A stretch of DNA of 61,889 nucleotides from DATATB01 sp036268995 (GTDB lineage: Bacteria; Planctomycetota; Planctomycetia; Pirellulales; PNKZ01). A program made the translations under genes and the position numbers. Location: NCBI GenBank assembly GCA_036268995.1, contig DATATB010000129.1, positions 1 through 61,889 of the forward strand, written 5' to 3'. Shown piece by piece: positions 7,845 through 16,247 of the stretch. Under the pieces are notes generated by a model. The model saw only the letters and a program-made list of their open reading frames with translations. It was not told the DNA's origin and searched no databases. Each line of letters opens with the position of its first letter. Position 1 is the stretch's first letter.

Positions 7845-8656
7845 GGGGCGAATTAAACGGGGCGAATTAAACGGGACAGGTCTAATTGTTGACGACCGCA
7901 AGGGCATTCGTTAGAGTGTGGGCATGCCCAGAGTCGCTCGTATTGCCCCGGGAGGAATGGTGTTCCACGTCTTGAATCGGGGCGTGGGCAGGATGCGGCT
8001 GTTTCTCAGGGATGCCGACTTCGAAGCGTTCGAACGAATGATCGTGAAGACGCTCGAAACGCGGCCGATGCGGATTCTGGCCTTTTGTCTGATGCCAAAT
8101 CACTGGCACCTCGTGCTCTGGCCCGAGCGCGACGGCGATTTGGGCGCGTTCATGCAGAAGCTGACGATCACGCACGCCCGCAATTGGCAAGAGCACCGCC
8201 GCCGCGTGGGCTACGGGCACCTGTATCAAGGGCGTTATAAATCATTTCCGGTGGAGAGCGACGAGCATTTTTATCAGGTCGTGCGCTACGTCCAGCGCAA
8301 CGCCTTGCGAGCGAACCTGGCGCGGCGCGCGGAGGATTGGCGCTGGGGCAGCTTATGGCGGGAGACGCACGGCACTGCGGAGCAGCGAGCCATGCTGAGC
8401 GCCTGGCCGATACCGCGCCCCGCCACCTGGGCCAAGTATGTGCATCAGCCCCAAAACAGTGCGGAACTGGAATCGCTGCGCCGCAGTCTGCAACGTGGGC
8501 AACCCTACGGCAGTACCGCCTGGGTGCAAGCGACCGTCAAGCGTCTCGGCTTGCAGGCTACCATCCGGCCTCGCGGACGGCCGAAGAAGCCGTAAGCCAG
8601 CACCCCAACAATTAGACCTGTCCCGTTTATTTGCCCCTGTCCCGTTTATTTGCCCC
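7845..8656 (+). mobile_element. RAYT transposase unit between inverted REP-like repeats
   Basis: The left end (7845-7890) holds two direct copies of GGGGCGAATTAAAC followed by GGGACAGGTCTAATTGTT. The right end (8606-8656) is its inverted counterpart: CAACAATTAGACCTGTCCC, then TTTATTTGCCCC twice, with CTGTCCCG between the copies. The two ends are about 90 percent identical in inverted orientation, and a single HUH transposase gene lies between them. This is the layout expected of a REP-associated tyrosine transposase with its own REP sequences. No target-site duplication was identified. Confidence 0.85.
7924..8595 (+). CDS. REP-associated tyrosine transposase (Y1/HUH family)
   Basis: The product is 223 aa and belongs to the IS200/IS605-related Y1 transposases domesticated as RAYTs, which nick single-stranded DNA at REP hairpins. 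The HUH motif is in LMPNHWHLVLW (His60, His62). The catalytic Tyr is Tyr122 in VVRYVQRNALRA. The C-terminus carries the basic R-P-R-G-R-P-K-K tail typical of RAYTs. The N-terminal M-P-R-x-x-R-I-x-x-G-G-x-x-x-H-V-L-N-R-G is the family signature. The frame is intact and probably functional. A GTG at 7918 is an alternative start. Confidence 0.93.
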   Translation: MPRVARIAPGGMVFHVLNRGVGRMRLFLRDADFEAFERMIVKTLETRPMRILAFCLMPNHWHLVLWPERDGDLGAFMQKLTITHARNWQEHRRRVGYGHLYQGRYKSFPVESDEHFYQVVRYVQRNALRANLARRAEDWRWGSLWRETHGTAEQRAMLSAWPIPRPATWAKYVHQPQNSAELESLRRSLQRGQPYGSTAWVQATVKRLGLQATIRPRGRPKKP

Positions 8657-8855
8657 AGGACTACCGTTGGCTTAATACCCCGCCCTCAACCTCCCCGGAA
8701 TTCCACGAAGAACCTTTTTTTTGCGCCCCCCCGGCGGTGTTTTCCGGCCGTCCGAAGCGCCACCGGCGTTGGGGTGAAAGCACTATTTGGGTAATTGCTT
8801 TCGCCGCGTATTATGCCGGCGCAAAGCCGGGTTACTAAATCGGGAAACGACCGAC

Positions 8856-9602
8856 ATGGCAACAGCGACAGCCGCCCGTCAAGGATCCAAGTGCCTCCGA
8901 TCGATCCGGCTGCGCACGCTGCTCGTGCTGCTTTCGGTAGTATGCCTGGCTTGCGGCTGGGAAGCGAACCGGTTGCGGCGACGCACCCAGGCAGTCGCGT
9001 TGCTCCACGAGTGGGGCATTCACGTTACGGAGGAAGACCGTGGCGCCGACGACATGCCTTGGCGCGTGCTGCCGACTTGGGCTTCCGATTGGCTATCTCC
9101 GTGGCGCCGCGCCTATGCGGACTTAGACTCCGAAATAACGCTTCGTGCCACGTCGTCACCTTCATCGACCAACTGCATGGTGGAAGGGTGGCGCGAGCCG
9201 TCGCATCGTGGTGCTCGAGATGTGACGCCTGCCGAGCGGAAGGCGCTCGTGGCCGCGATCGCCACGTTGACGGAATTGCAGAGCGTCCAAGTGTCACTGG
9301 AACTGGACGACGACGACCTGGGGACTCTGTCGCCGTTAAAGGATTTGGGGATCCTCGGATTCAGGAGCTGCCAGCTCACGGAGGCGGGCGTTGCGCAACT
9401 TCGAATGCACCACAAGGTCCATGGCCTGGTCGTTTGTTTCGACCGACCCGACTGCGTTTCTGTCAGCGCTATCGCAGCGCTGCGCGAACTCACTTCCCTT
9501 GAATTGCTCGTGCTCAGCGGACCGATACCTCGCGCCGACGTCGCGCGCCTGACGGCGGCGCTGCCGCGTGTCGACGTGAAAGTCCACGCGTCGTCGAATT
9601 AG
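8856..9602 (+). CDS. Membrane-anchored protein with a degenerate leucine-rich-like domain
   Basis: The protein is 248 aa. IRLRTLLVLLSVVCLACGW at about 19-37 is the planctomycete R-L-R-T-L-L membrane anchor. The C-terminal half has Leu-spaced segments (L-T-E-L-Q-S-V-Q-V-S-L, L-G-I-L-G-F-R-S-C-Q-L-T-E-A-G-V, L-T-S-L-E-L-L-V-L-S-G) reminiscent of short leucine-rich repeats. It is similar in plan to the minus-strand protein at 10128-10727. Function is unknown. The ATG at 8856 was chosen because the upstream extension to 8787 is not protein-like. A 200-base gap of no special content separates it from the RAYT element. Confidence 0.68.
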   Translation: MATATAARQGSKCLRSIRLRTLLVLLSVVCLACGWEANRLRRRTQAVALLHEWGIHVTEEDRGADDMPWRVLPTWASDWLSPWRRAYADLDSEITLRATSSPSSTNCMVEGWREPSHRGARDVTPAERKALVAAIATLTELQSVQVSLELDDDDLGTLSPLKDLGILGFRSCQLTEAGVAQLRMHHKVHGLVVCFDRPDCVSVSAIAALRELTSLELLVLSGPIPRADVARLTAALPRVDVKVHASSN

Positions 9603-9757
9603 CGACCCTCGCGCCGCGCGTGGATCCCGCATGTACGCGGACGCTGGGCGAGCCGCACCCCACACGAGCGTTGCGCTCATGACCCTCCGCCGCCGCCATG
9701 GGGGCGCCGCGAGAGGTTGCCACCCAAGGAGTTCCCTGGTCAGGTAAAGAACCTGCA

Positions 9758-9809
9758 AAGAGGGACATTCTACATTTTGGCAGCTCGGTAATGCAGAATG
9801 TCCCCCTTT
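9758..9809. repeat. Palindromic REP-like element GGGACATTCT-loop-AGAATGTCCC
   Basis: AAAGAGGGACATTCTACATT (9758-9777) pairs with AATGCAGAATGTCCCCCTTT (9790-9809), with two mismatches, around a 12-base loop. The motif differs from the RAYT-flanking repeat at 7.8/8.6 kb, so it is a second REP-like family. It borders a gene remnant on its right. Confidence 0.75.
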
Positions 9810-9822
9810 CCCGCCTCCCCCT

Positions 9823-9999
9823 TTCCCGCCACAAACGCTCGATGATCTGCCGGCTGCGCTCGCGCACGTCCACCGCCATCACTTCTTCGCGTCGCAAATC
9901 GCGGAGCTGCCGCGCGTACTCCGGCGAGATCGCACCCAGCCATTCCAACTGTTCCCGCCGCCGTTCATCGACGCGCGGGGTTTTGGCCAGTATTCGCAG
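9823..9999 (-). pseudogene. Gene remnant next to a palindromic repeat
   Basis: The minus strand is open from 9999 and reads a helical, charged segment (RVDERRREQLEWLGAISPEY, then ARQLRDLRREEVMAVDVRER and SRQIIERLWRERG) before running into the palindrome at 9758-9809. The frame has a TGA directly upstream (10000-10002) and no ATG with an RBS. Composition is coding-like, but the unit is too short and bounded by a repeat, so I treat it as a degraded gene. The original family cannot be named. Confidence 0.35.
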
Positions 10000-10127
10000 T
10001 CAATTCCCGAAGCGGCATCGGCATTGAAGCCGCCCTCAGGGCGGTTCCGCAGTGATTCGGGTGGCGGCAACCCGTCGGCTGCAATGCCGAGGTGTAGGGT
10101 GACCCCTTTGTCCTCCCTCCCGGATGT

Positions 10128-10727
10128 TTATTCCATGATAAGCAGGTCAGGCAACGCGCGTCGTATACGACTTACACCGTCGGGAGAGATATGTGTCCCA
10201 TCGAGGAGGATATACTTTAAACGCGACATCTTTTCGACCGTGGCGACACCATCGTCATCTACGCCGGTTTCTCCAATATCCAGATATTCGAGTTCAGGCA
10301 ACTTCTGGACGTACTCAAGACTGGAATTGTCAATGCCCGCCCCACGCAAAACCAGGTAGCGAATCGAACCGAGTACCCAAATGTCCTTGAGGATTGGATC
10401 GGGGGCCTGTACCGCAATTGGTGGAGACCCGCGCACCTGGCGTAATGGAACCAGGGGCTCGATCGGGTATATCCGACCCATGTACACGAAGTCGGGTTTT
10501 AGCTTAGAGTTGCAAATGAGCCAGTTGTCCGACGGTTCTAACACGTCCGAAAAGTCTTTTCCAAATGGCTTGCCATCAACCATTTCGCTTTGATAGTTGA
10601 CTGTGCCTACTTTTTCGATTCTGCGAATCACATCCCGCTGTAGGCGCATAGTAAACGCCACGCGAGCCCCTAAGACGGCAAGCAGCACCGCAACCGCAAC
10701 CGCCAAGTACGCGCTTTTACGAAGCAT
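10128..10727 (-). CDS. Membrane-anchored leucine-rich-repeat-like protein
   Basis: The protein is 199 aa. A single N-terminal membrane segment (AYLAVAVAVLLAVLGARVAF) is followed by a periplasmic domain. The last 80 residues contain LRR-like spacing: I-R-Y-L-V-L-R-G-A-G-I, L-E-Y-L-D-I-G-E-T-G-V, L-K-Y-I-L-L-D-G-T-H-I-S-P-D-G-V. These are three or four units of the L-x-x-L-x-L-x-x-T-x-I-(T/S)-D-x-G type that is common in planctomycete secreted LRR proteins. Codon use is less GC-biased than in neighbouring genes, which suggests an accessory or recently acquired gene. The start at 10727 was chosen over 10748 by position of the helix. Confidence 0.75.
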   Translation of the reverse strand: MLRKSAYLAVAVAVLLAVLGARVAFTMRLQRDVIRRIEKVGTVNYQSEMVDGKPFGKDFSDVLEPSDNWLICNSKLKPDFVYMGRIYPIEPLVPLRQVRGSPPIAVQAPDPILKDIWVLGSIRYLVLRGAGIDNSSLEYVQKLPELEYLDIGETGVDDDGVATVEKMSRLKYILLDGTHISPDGVSRIRRALPDLLIME

Positions 10728-10962
10728 GCGAGCACAACATAATCGCATTTCCTAGGGAGTCGCTCCAGCGTCGACACGCTAACCGGGAGCACAGGTTCAC
10801 TGCCTCGATTACTGTTCGAGACCACCTCGCCTGGCGGTGCGCCTGCGACGGTCTGACGCTCGTGACCTCGCGCAATTTGGCTAGCACAGCGGCTACCCCC
10901 AATCTTACCGGGCACCGCGTCGAGTTCAACGCGCCGGAGAGCCCGAACGCCGGAAACATCCC

Positions 10963-11049
10963 CTATGGGACCGGCTTGTAGTCGTTGGGATGATCCTTCA
11001 GCCACTTTGCCGTTCCGTGATCAGGGTCACGCGCCCAAATCCCGATCAG
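10963..11049 (-). pseudogene. 3' end of a lost gene abutting the GGTGTCAGGAACC palindrome
   Basis: The minus strand reads LIGIWARDPDHGTAKWLKDH followed by PNDYKPVP and a stop. This is a convincing protein C-terminus, with varied, charged and aromatic residues. Immediately upstream the frame enters the inverted repeat at 11052-11095 and hits TGA within it, so the 5' part is missing. The pattern copies the truncated frame next to the RAYT unit at 7.8 kb. Confidence 0.4.
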
Positions 11050-11051
11050 GT

Positions 11052-11095
11052 AAAGGTGTCAGGAACCAAATCTATATCTGGTTCCTGACACCTTT
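11052..11095. repeat. Perfect 17-bp inverted repeat AAAGGTGTCAGGAACCA
   Basis: AAAGGTGTCAGGAACCA at 11052-11068 is followed by a 10-base loop and its exact complement at 11079-11095. GGTGTCAGGAACC palindromes of this type are known as REP-like ends of Y1/RAYT elements in many bacteria. This solo copy is therefore likely a REP or an excision remnant. It could also terminate transcription in either direction. Confidence 0.85.
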
Positions 11096-11136
11096 GTGCC
11101 CTCTGAAGTCGCCCGGCAAAAGAAAATGCCGCACCG

Positions 11137-11169
11137 CTTAGCCCCCGGCGGTCGTCGCCGGGGGCTAAG
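11137..11169. repeat. Palindrome CTTAGCCCCCGGCG / CGCCGGGGGCTAAG
   Basis: The two 14-base arms (11137-11150 and 11156-11169) are perfectly complementary with a 5-base loop. It sits 60 bases beyond the glgX stop codon and could serve as its terminator. The very high GC content without a U-run and the nearby REP-like repeats make a dispersed repeat equally likely. Confidence 0.7.
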
Positions 11170-11229
11170 GGAACGGCATGGCAGGCGCGACCAAAGTCAC
11201 GCGATCGTCGAGTACCGGCTAAGGTGCGC

Positions 11230-13299
<2,070 letters not shown>

Positions 13300-13495
13300 T
13301 CGTCTCCGATCCTCCTGACTGACCACGAAAAAATCTGAAGCCGGAGAACCATACCACCGACAAGCGCGAGCGACCAATTTTCACGGGCGAAAATTGAAGG
13401 AAACACGCAAGTCGGCGGTGCGTGAAGGCGCTTGCAGAAGATTTCGCGGCGAGCGAAGCCGCGCCGCCAACGCCGATGCCGCCCGCCCACGACCG

Positions 13496-14701
13496 TCAAC
13501 GCGGCTGGCGCGGTTCCGACTCGCCCGGCGGTGCAGAAGCACCCGGGAAGACGAGCTTGAGCGATTGCAGAAGCAAGAACACTCCCAACACGCCGACCAG
13601 GATGTAGGGCCAATACTCGGCCAGCGGAATGCGCCAGTTCACGGCTGTCGTCGCGATCACCAGCATGGCCAGCGCCGCCATCAGCAGCGCGCAGCCGCCG
13701 GCCGCCATCATTCCCTTGAACGTGCCATGCTCGGTGTGCTCCTCAAAATACAGATCGACCGTACGCCCCTTGTGCGCGCTGCGCTCGATCGCGTCGGCCA
13801 ATTCCATATCCCGCGCCGCATCCTGCCAGTCGGGTTGCACCTGCCCGGTATCGACCGCTTGAACCACCCGGGCCAGCGCGTCGGCGGCCTCGTCCCAGTC
13901 GTCAAATTCCCACTGCTGCGACTGCCCCTCGGCCCGACGCTCGAGCAGCCAAGGCCGCTCGTCGTCGCCGGCAGTCAGCACGGCACTGCCACTTGCGCCG
14001 CGCACGGTGATGCGCACGCCCGGCAGATCCTCGACCGGCCGCACCGACCAGCGCACGACAATGCCGCTGGGGCCCGACATTTGAATGCCCAGCGCGCTGT
14101 AATCGGCTTCACGGTTACCGCCTTCGCTGCCCGGCAGGGCCATGGCCCCCACTTTGGTCAATTCGCCCGCCAGCAGTCGAGCCAACTCGGCGTCGCGCAC
14201 AAAATGTTCAAGCACCTGCTCCTTGCTGCGCTGCTGCAATTGCCGGTCGAACACGATTTGTTCGACGCGTCCCAGCCCGGCCGGTCCACTTTCGGAAATC
14301 ATCTGCCGCAACTGCTCGACGGCCGGATGCCAGCAGGCCGGCACCAGCGGCATCACCACGCCACCCCCGTCCTGGCGGTTCATGTCCAGCTCGTAATAGT
14401 CGAGCATCGACGGCACAACCGGATGCGACACCACGACCGGAATCCCGGTTTGCAGCAGCAGCCGCAGGGGCTCGACTCGATCGTCGCGCTGGCCGCGGGC
14501 CACGATGATCACGTCGGCCATGCCTTCGGCCAGCAGTTCCTGCCAGCTCTCGGCTAGTTCGATGCGCGGGGCCCAGGCCCGCAACTGCTCGAGGTGGCCG
14601 GCAGCCGGTTGATACACCGCGCTGAGCTGCTGGCGCGACTCGGCAATGGCATGGGCCAGCTTGATCGTCGTTTCGTCGGTCCCTAACAAAGAAAACTTCA
14701 T
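13496..14701 (-). CDS. Gfo/Idh/MocA-like protein with C-terminal membrane helices
   Basis: The product is 401 aa. The first 120 residues look like a Rossmann NAD(P)-binding domain of Gfo/Idh/MocA oxidoreductases (MKFSLLGTDETTIKLAHAIA, D-V-I-I-V-A-R-G, G-I-P-V-V-V-S-H-P), followed by an alpha/beta domain. The dinucleotide motif is degenerate (G-T-D-E-T instead of GxGxxG), and the usual E-K-P is V-S-H-P. After about residue 320 there are two membrane helices (MAAGGCALLMAALAMLVIAT and YWPYILVGVLGVFLLLQSLK). Such a membrane-tethered tail is unusual for the family. It follows the SDR gene by 39 bases on the same strand. Enzymatic activity is uncertain. Confidence 0.72.
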   Translation of the reverse strand: MKFSLLGTDETTIKLAHAIAESRQQLSAVYQPAAGHLEQLRAWAPRIELAESWQELLAEGMADVIIVARGQRDDRVEPLRLLLQTGIPVVVSHPVVPSMLDYYELDMNRQDGGGVVMPLVPACWHPAVEQLRQMISESGPAGLGRVEQIVFDRQLQQRSKEQVLEHFVRDAELARLLAGELTKVGAMALPGSEGGNREADYSALGIQMSGPSGIVVRWSVRPVEDLPGVRITVRGASGSAVLTAGDDERPWLLERRAEGQSQQWEFDDWDEAADALARVVQAVDTGQVQPDWQDAARDMELADAIERSAHKGRTVDLYFEEHTEHGTFKGMMAAGGCALLMAALAMLVIATTAVNWRIPLAEYWPYILVGVLGVFLLLQSLKLVFPGASAPPGESEPRQPR

Positions 14702-14740
14702 CAAGCTCTCGGCTCTTGCAAGAATAACCAGCGTGGCCCG

Positions 14741-15514
14741 TCACAGGCGGCGGATGTGGAAGCCCCCGTCGACATTGATCGTTTCGCCGGTCGAGAAGCC
14801 GAACGCGCCCGACACCAGCGCGGCGACCGCCCGGGCCACGTCTTCCGGCTGCCCCCAGCGGCGGATTGGCGACAGGCCTTCAGCAATCAGCCGATCGTAC
14901 TTTTGCTTGACCGGCCCGGTCATATCGGTGGCGATCACGCCGGGGCAGACTTCGAACACGCCGATGCCATGCTCGGCCAGCCGATCAGCGAACAGCCAGG
15001 TCATGGTCCGCAGGGCGGTCTTGGTGAGGCAATAATCCGCGCGATCGGTGCTCACCGCGTAGCCGGAAATCGACGAAATGTTGATGATCGTCCGCACGGC
15101 GGCCGGGTCGGCTTCGGCCAGCCGCAGCATTTCGTTGGCCGCCAACTGCGTGAGGAAGAACGGCCCTTTCAGATTGGTGGCGAACACTTCGTCCCAGCTC
15201 GCTTCGGTCGCTTCCAGCAGATCGCGCCGCCCAGGCGACGTGATGCCGGCATTGTTCACCAGCACATCCAACCGGCCGAAAGCTTTTAGCGCGCATTCGA
15301 TCAACCGCCCGCGATCGGCCGCGATCGCCACATCGGCCTGGCAGGCCACCGCTTGTCCGCCGGAAGCATGGATCTGTTCGACCACTTCGTCAGCCGCCGC
15401 GGCGCTGTGTGCGTAGTTCACCACCACGCACTGGCCTGATCGGGCCAACTCCAGCGCAATGGCCCGACCAATGCCCCGCGAGGCGCCCGTCACGATCGCG
15501 GCAGGTTGAGACAT
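14741..15514 (-). CDS. Short-chain dehydrogenase/reductase, FabG-like
   Basis: This 257-aa NAD(P)-dependent classical SDR shows TGASRGIG at 9-16, NNAG at 87-90, the catalytic Ser in INISS, Tyr161 and Lys165 (YCLTK), and the P-G-V-I-x-T-D motif. The C-terminal G-E-T-I-N-V-D-G-G-F is typical of 3-oxoacyl-ACP reductase-like enzymes annotated as FabG. Because it is not in a fatty-acid cluster and is followed by a Gfo/Idh-like gene, a sugar or polyol dehydrogenase role is equally possible. Confidence 0.92.
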   Translation of the reverse strand: MSQPAAIVTGASRGIGRAIALELARSGQCVVVNYAHSAAAADEVVEQIHASGGQAVACQADVAIAADRGRLIECALKAFGRLDVLVNNAGITSPGRRDLLEATEASWDEVFATNLKGPFFLTQLAANEMLRLAEADPAAVRTIINISSISGYAVSTDRADYCLTKTALRTMTWLFADRLAEHGIGVFEVCPGVIATDMTGPVKQKYDRLIAEGLSPIRRWGQPEDVARAVAALVSGAFGFSTGETINVDGGFHIRRL

Positions 15515-15682
15515 GTTGGAGGACTCGGAATTGCGTGGCCAATGAACGCCCGGCCCAACCTAGCCGCCATTCGCAACCGCTGTCAACGCTCGGCGAGCCC
15601 TGGACGCCGAAGCGCGCCCATCAAACAGTCGCTCCAGCCGGGCGGGCGATTTAGAATACAACAGGCCGGCAGCGGCCAATAT

Positions 15683-15724
15683 CCTTCTCCCCCTGGGAGA
15701 AGGTGGCCGAAGGCCGGATGAGGG
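15683..15724 (+). repeat. Left inverted repeat flanking the DUF559 gene
   Basis: CCTTCTCCCCCTGGGAGAAGG followed by TGGCCGAAGGCCGGATGAGGG contains two internal palindromes (CCTTCTCCC...GGGAGAAGG and GGCCGAAGGCC). The same sequence occurs inverted at 16170-16212. It lies 68 bases before the DUF559 start codon. Confidence 0.85.
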
Positions 15725-15792
15725 TGATGCGACGCTTGGGCCGGGAACAAATGAAATAACCAGCGCCTTCTCTCTCAGTGAAACCGCCTTCC

Positions 15793-16155
15793 ATGCCACA
15801 TCACAAACCCCTAAGCCACGAACAGAAAAACCATGTGCGTGACCTACGCCACAATGCCACATTTCCCGAGCGACTGCTCTGGGGACGGCTGCGAGCGGGG
15901 CGGCTGGCGGGACACAAATTCCGTCGCCAGCATCCAATCGAGACGTATATCGTCGATTTCTACTGCCATGAGTCGCGATTGGCGATCGAAATTGACGGCG
16001 ACAGCCACGCGGGGCGGGCCGCGTACGATGCGGAGCGAACGGCCGCTTTGATGCGGGCCGGCGTGCGCGTTTTGCGGATCGCCAATGATGACGTGTTGCG
16101 CGAGTTGGACGTGGTGCTGGAGTTGATTCTGCGGGAGTGCGGCAGCAAGCCTTAA
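15793..16155 (+). CDS. DUF559 endonuclease-like protein (Vsr-like fold)
   Basis: The 120-aa protein belongs to DUF559, a small restriction-endonuclease-like family related to the very-short-patch repair nuclease fold. Conserved elements are visible: R-x-N-x-T-x-x-E-x-x-L-W near the N-terminus, F-R-R-Q-H-P-I and Y-I-V-D-F-Y-C (Asp of the active site), L-A-I-E-I-D-G (second acidic pair), A-Y-D-A-E-R-T-A-A-L and V-L-R-I-A-N-D-D-V-L. The start at 15793 (MPHHKPLSH) was preferred over 15778. The gene stands alone between two inverted copies of a palindromic repeat, suggesting a mobile or repeat-associated unit. Confidence 0.9.
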   Translation: MPHHKPLSHEQKNHVRDLRHNATFPERLLWGRLRAGRLAGHKFRRQHPIETYIVDFYCHESRLAIEIDGDSHAGRAAYDAERTAALMRAGVRVLRIANDDVLRELDVVLELILRECGSKP

Positions 16156-16169
16156 CGTGACCCGACGAA

Positions 16170-16212
16170 CCCTCATCCGGCCTTCGGCCACCTTCTCCCA
16201 GAGGGAGAAGGG
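16170..16212 (-). repeat. Right inverted repeat flanking the DUF559 gene
   Basis: CCCTCATCCGGCCTTCGGCC is followed by ACCTTCTCCCAGAGGGAGAAGG. This is the inverted copy of 15683-15724, differing only at the hairpin tip (CCAGAGGG against CCCCTGGG). It begins 15 bases after the DUF559 stop and could also serve as terminator for that gene and for copA on the other strand. Confidence 0.85.
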
Positions 16213-16247
16213 TTTTGATCAGGCGCCGCGGCGGAGTAGTAGTAGTT

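Larger units (their letters stand above)
10728..11229. other. Intergenic accessory stretch with two palindromes and a gene remnant
   Basis: This region lies between the LRR-like gene and the end of glgX. It contains a probable 3' gene remnant (10963-11049), a 17-bp perfect inverted repeat (11052-11095) and a 14-bp inverted repeat (11137-11169). No complete gene is supported. Confidence 0.55.
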
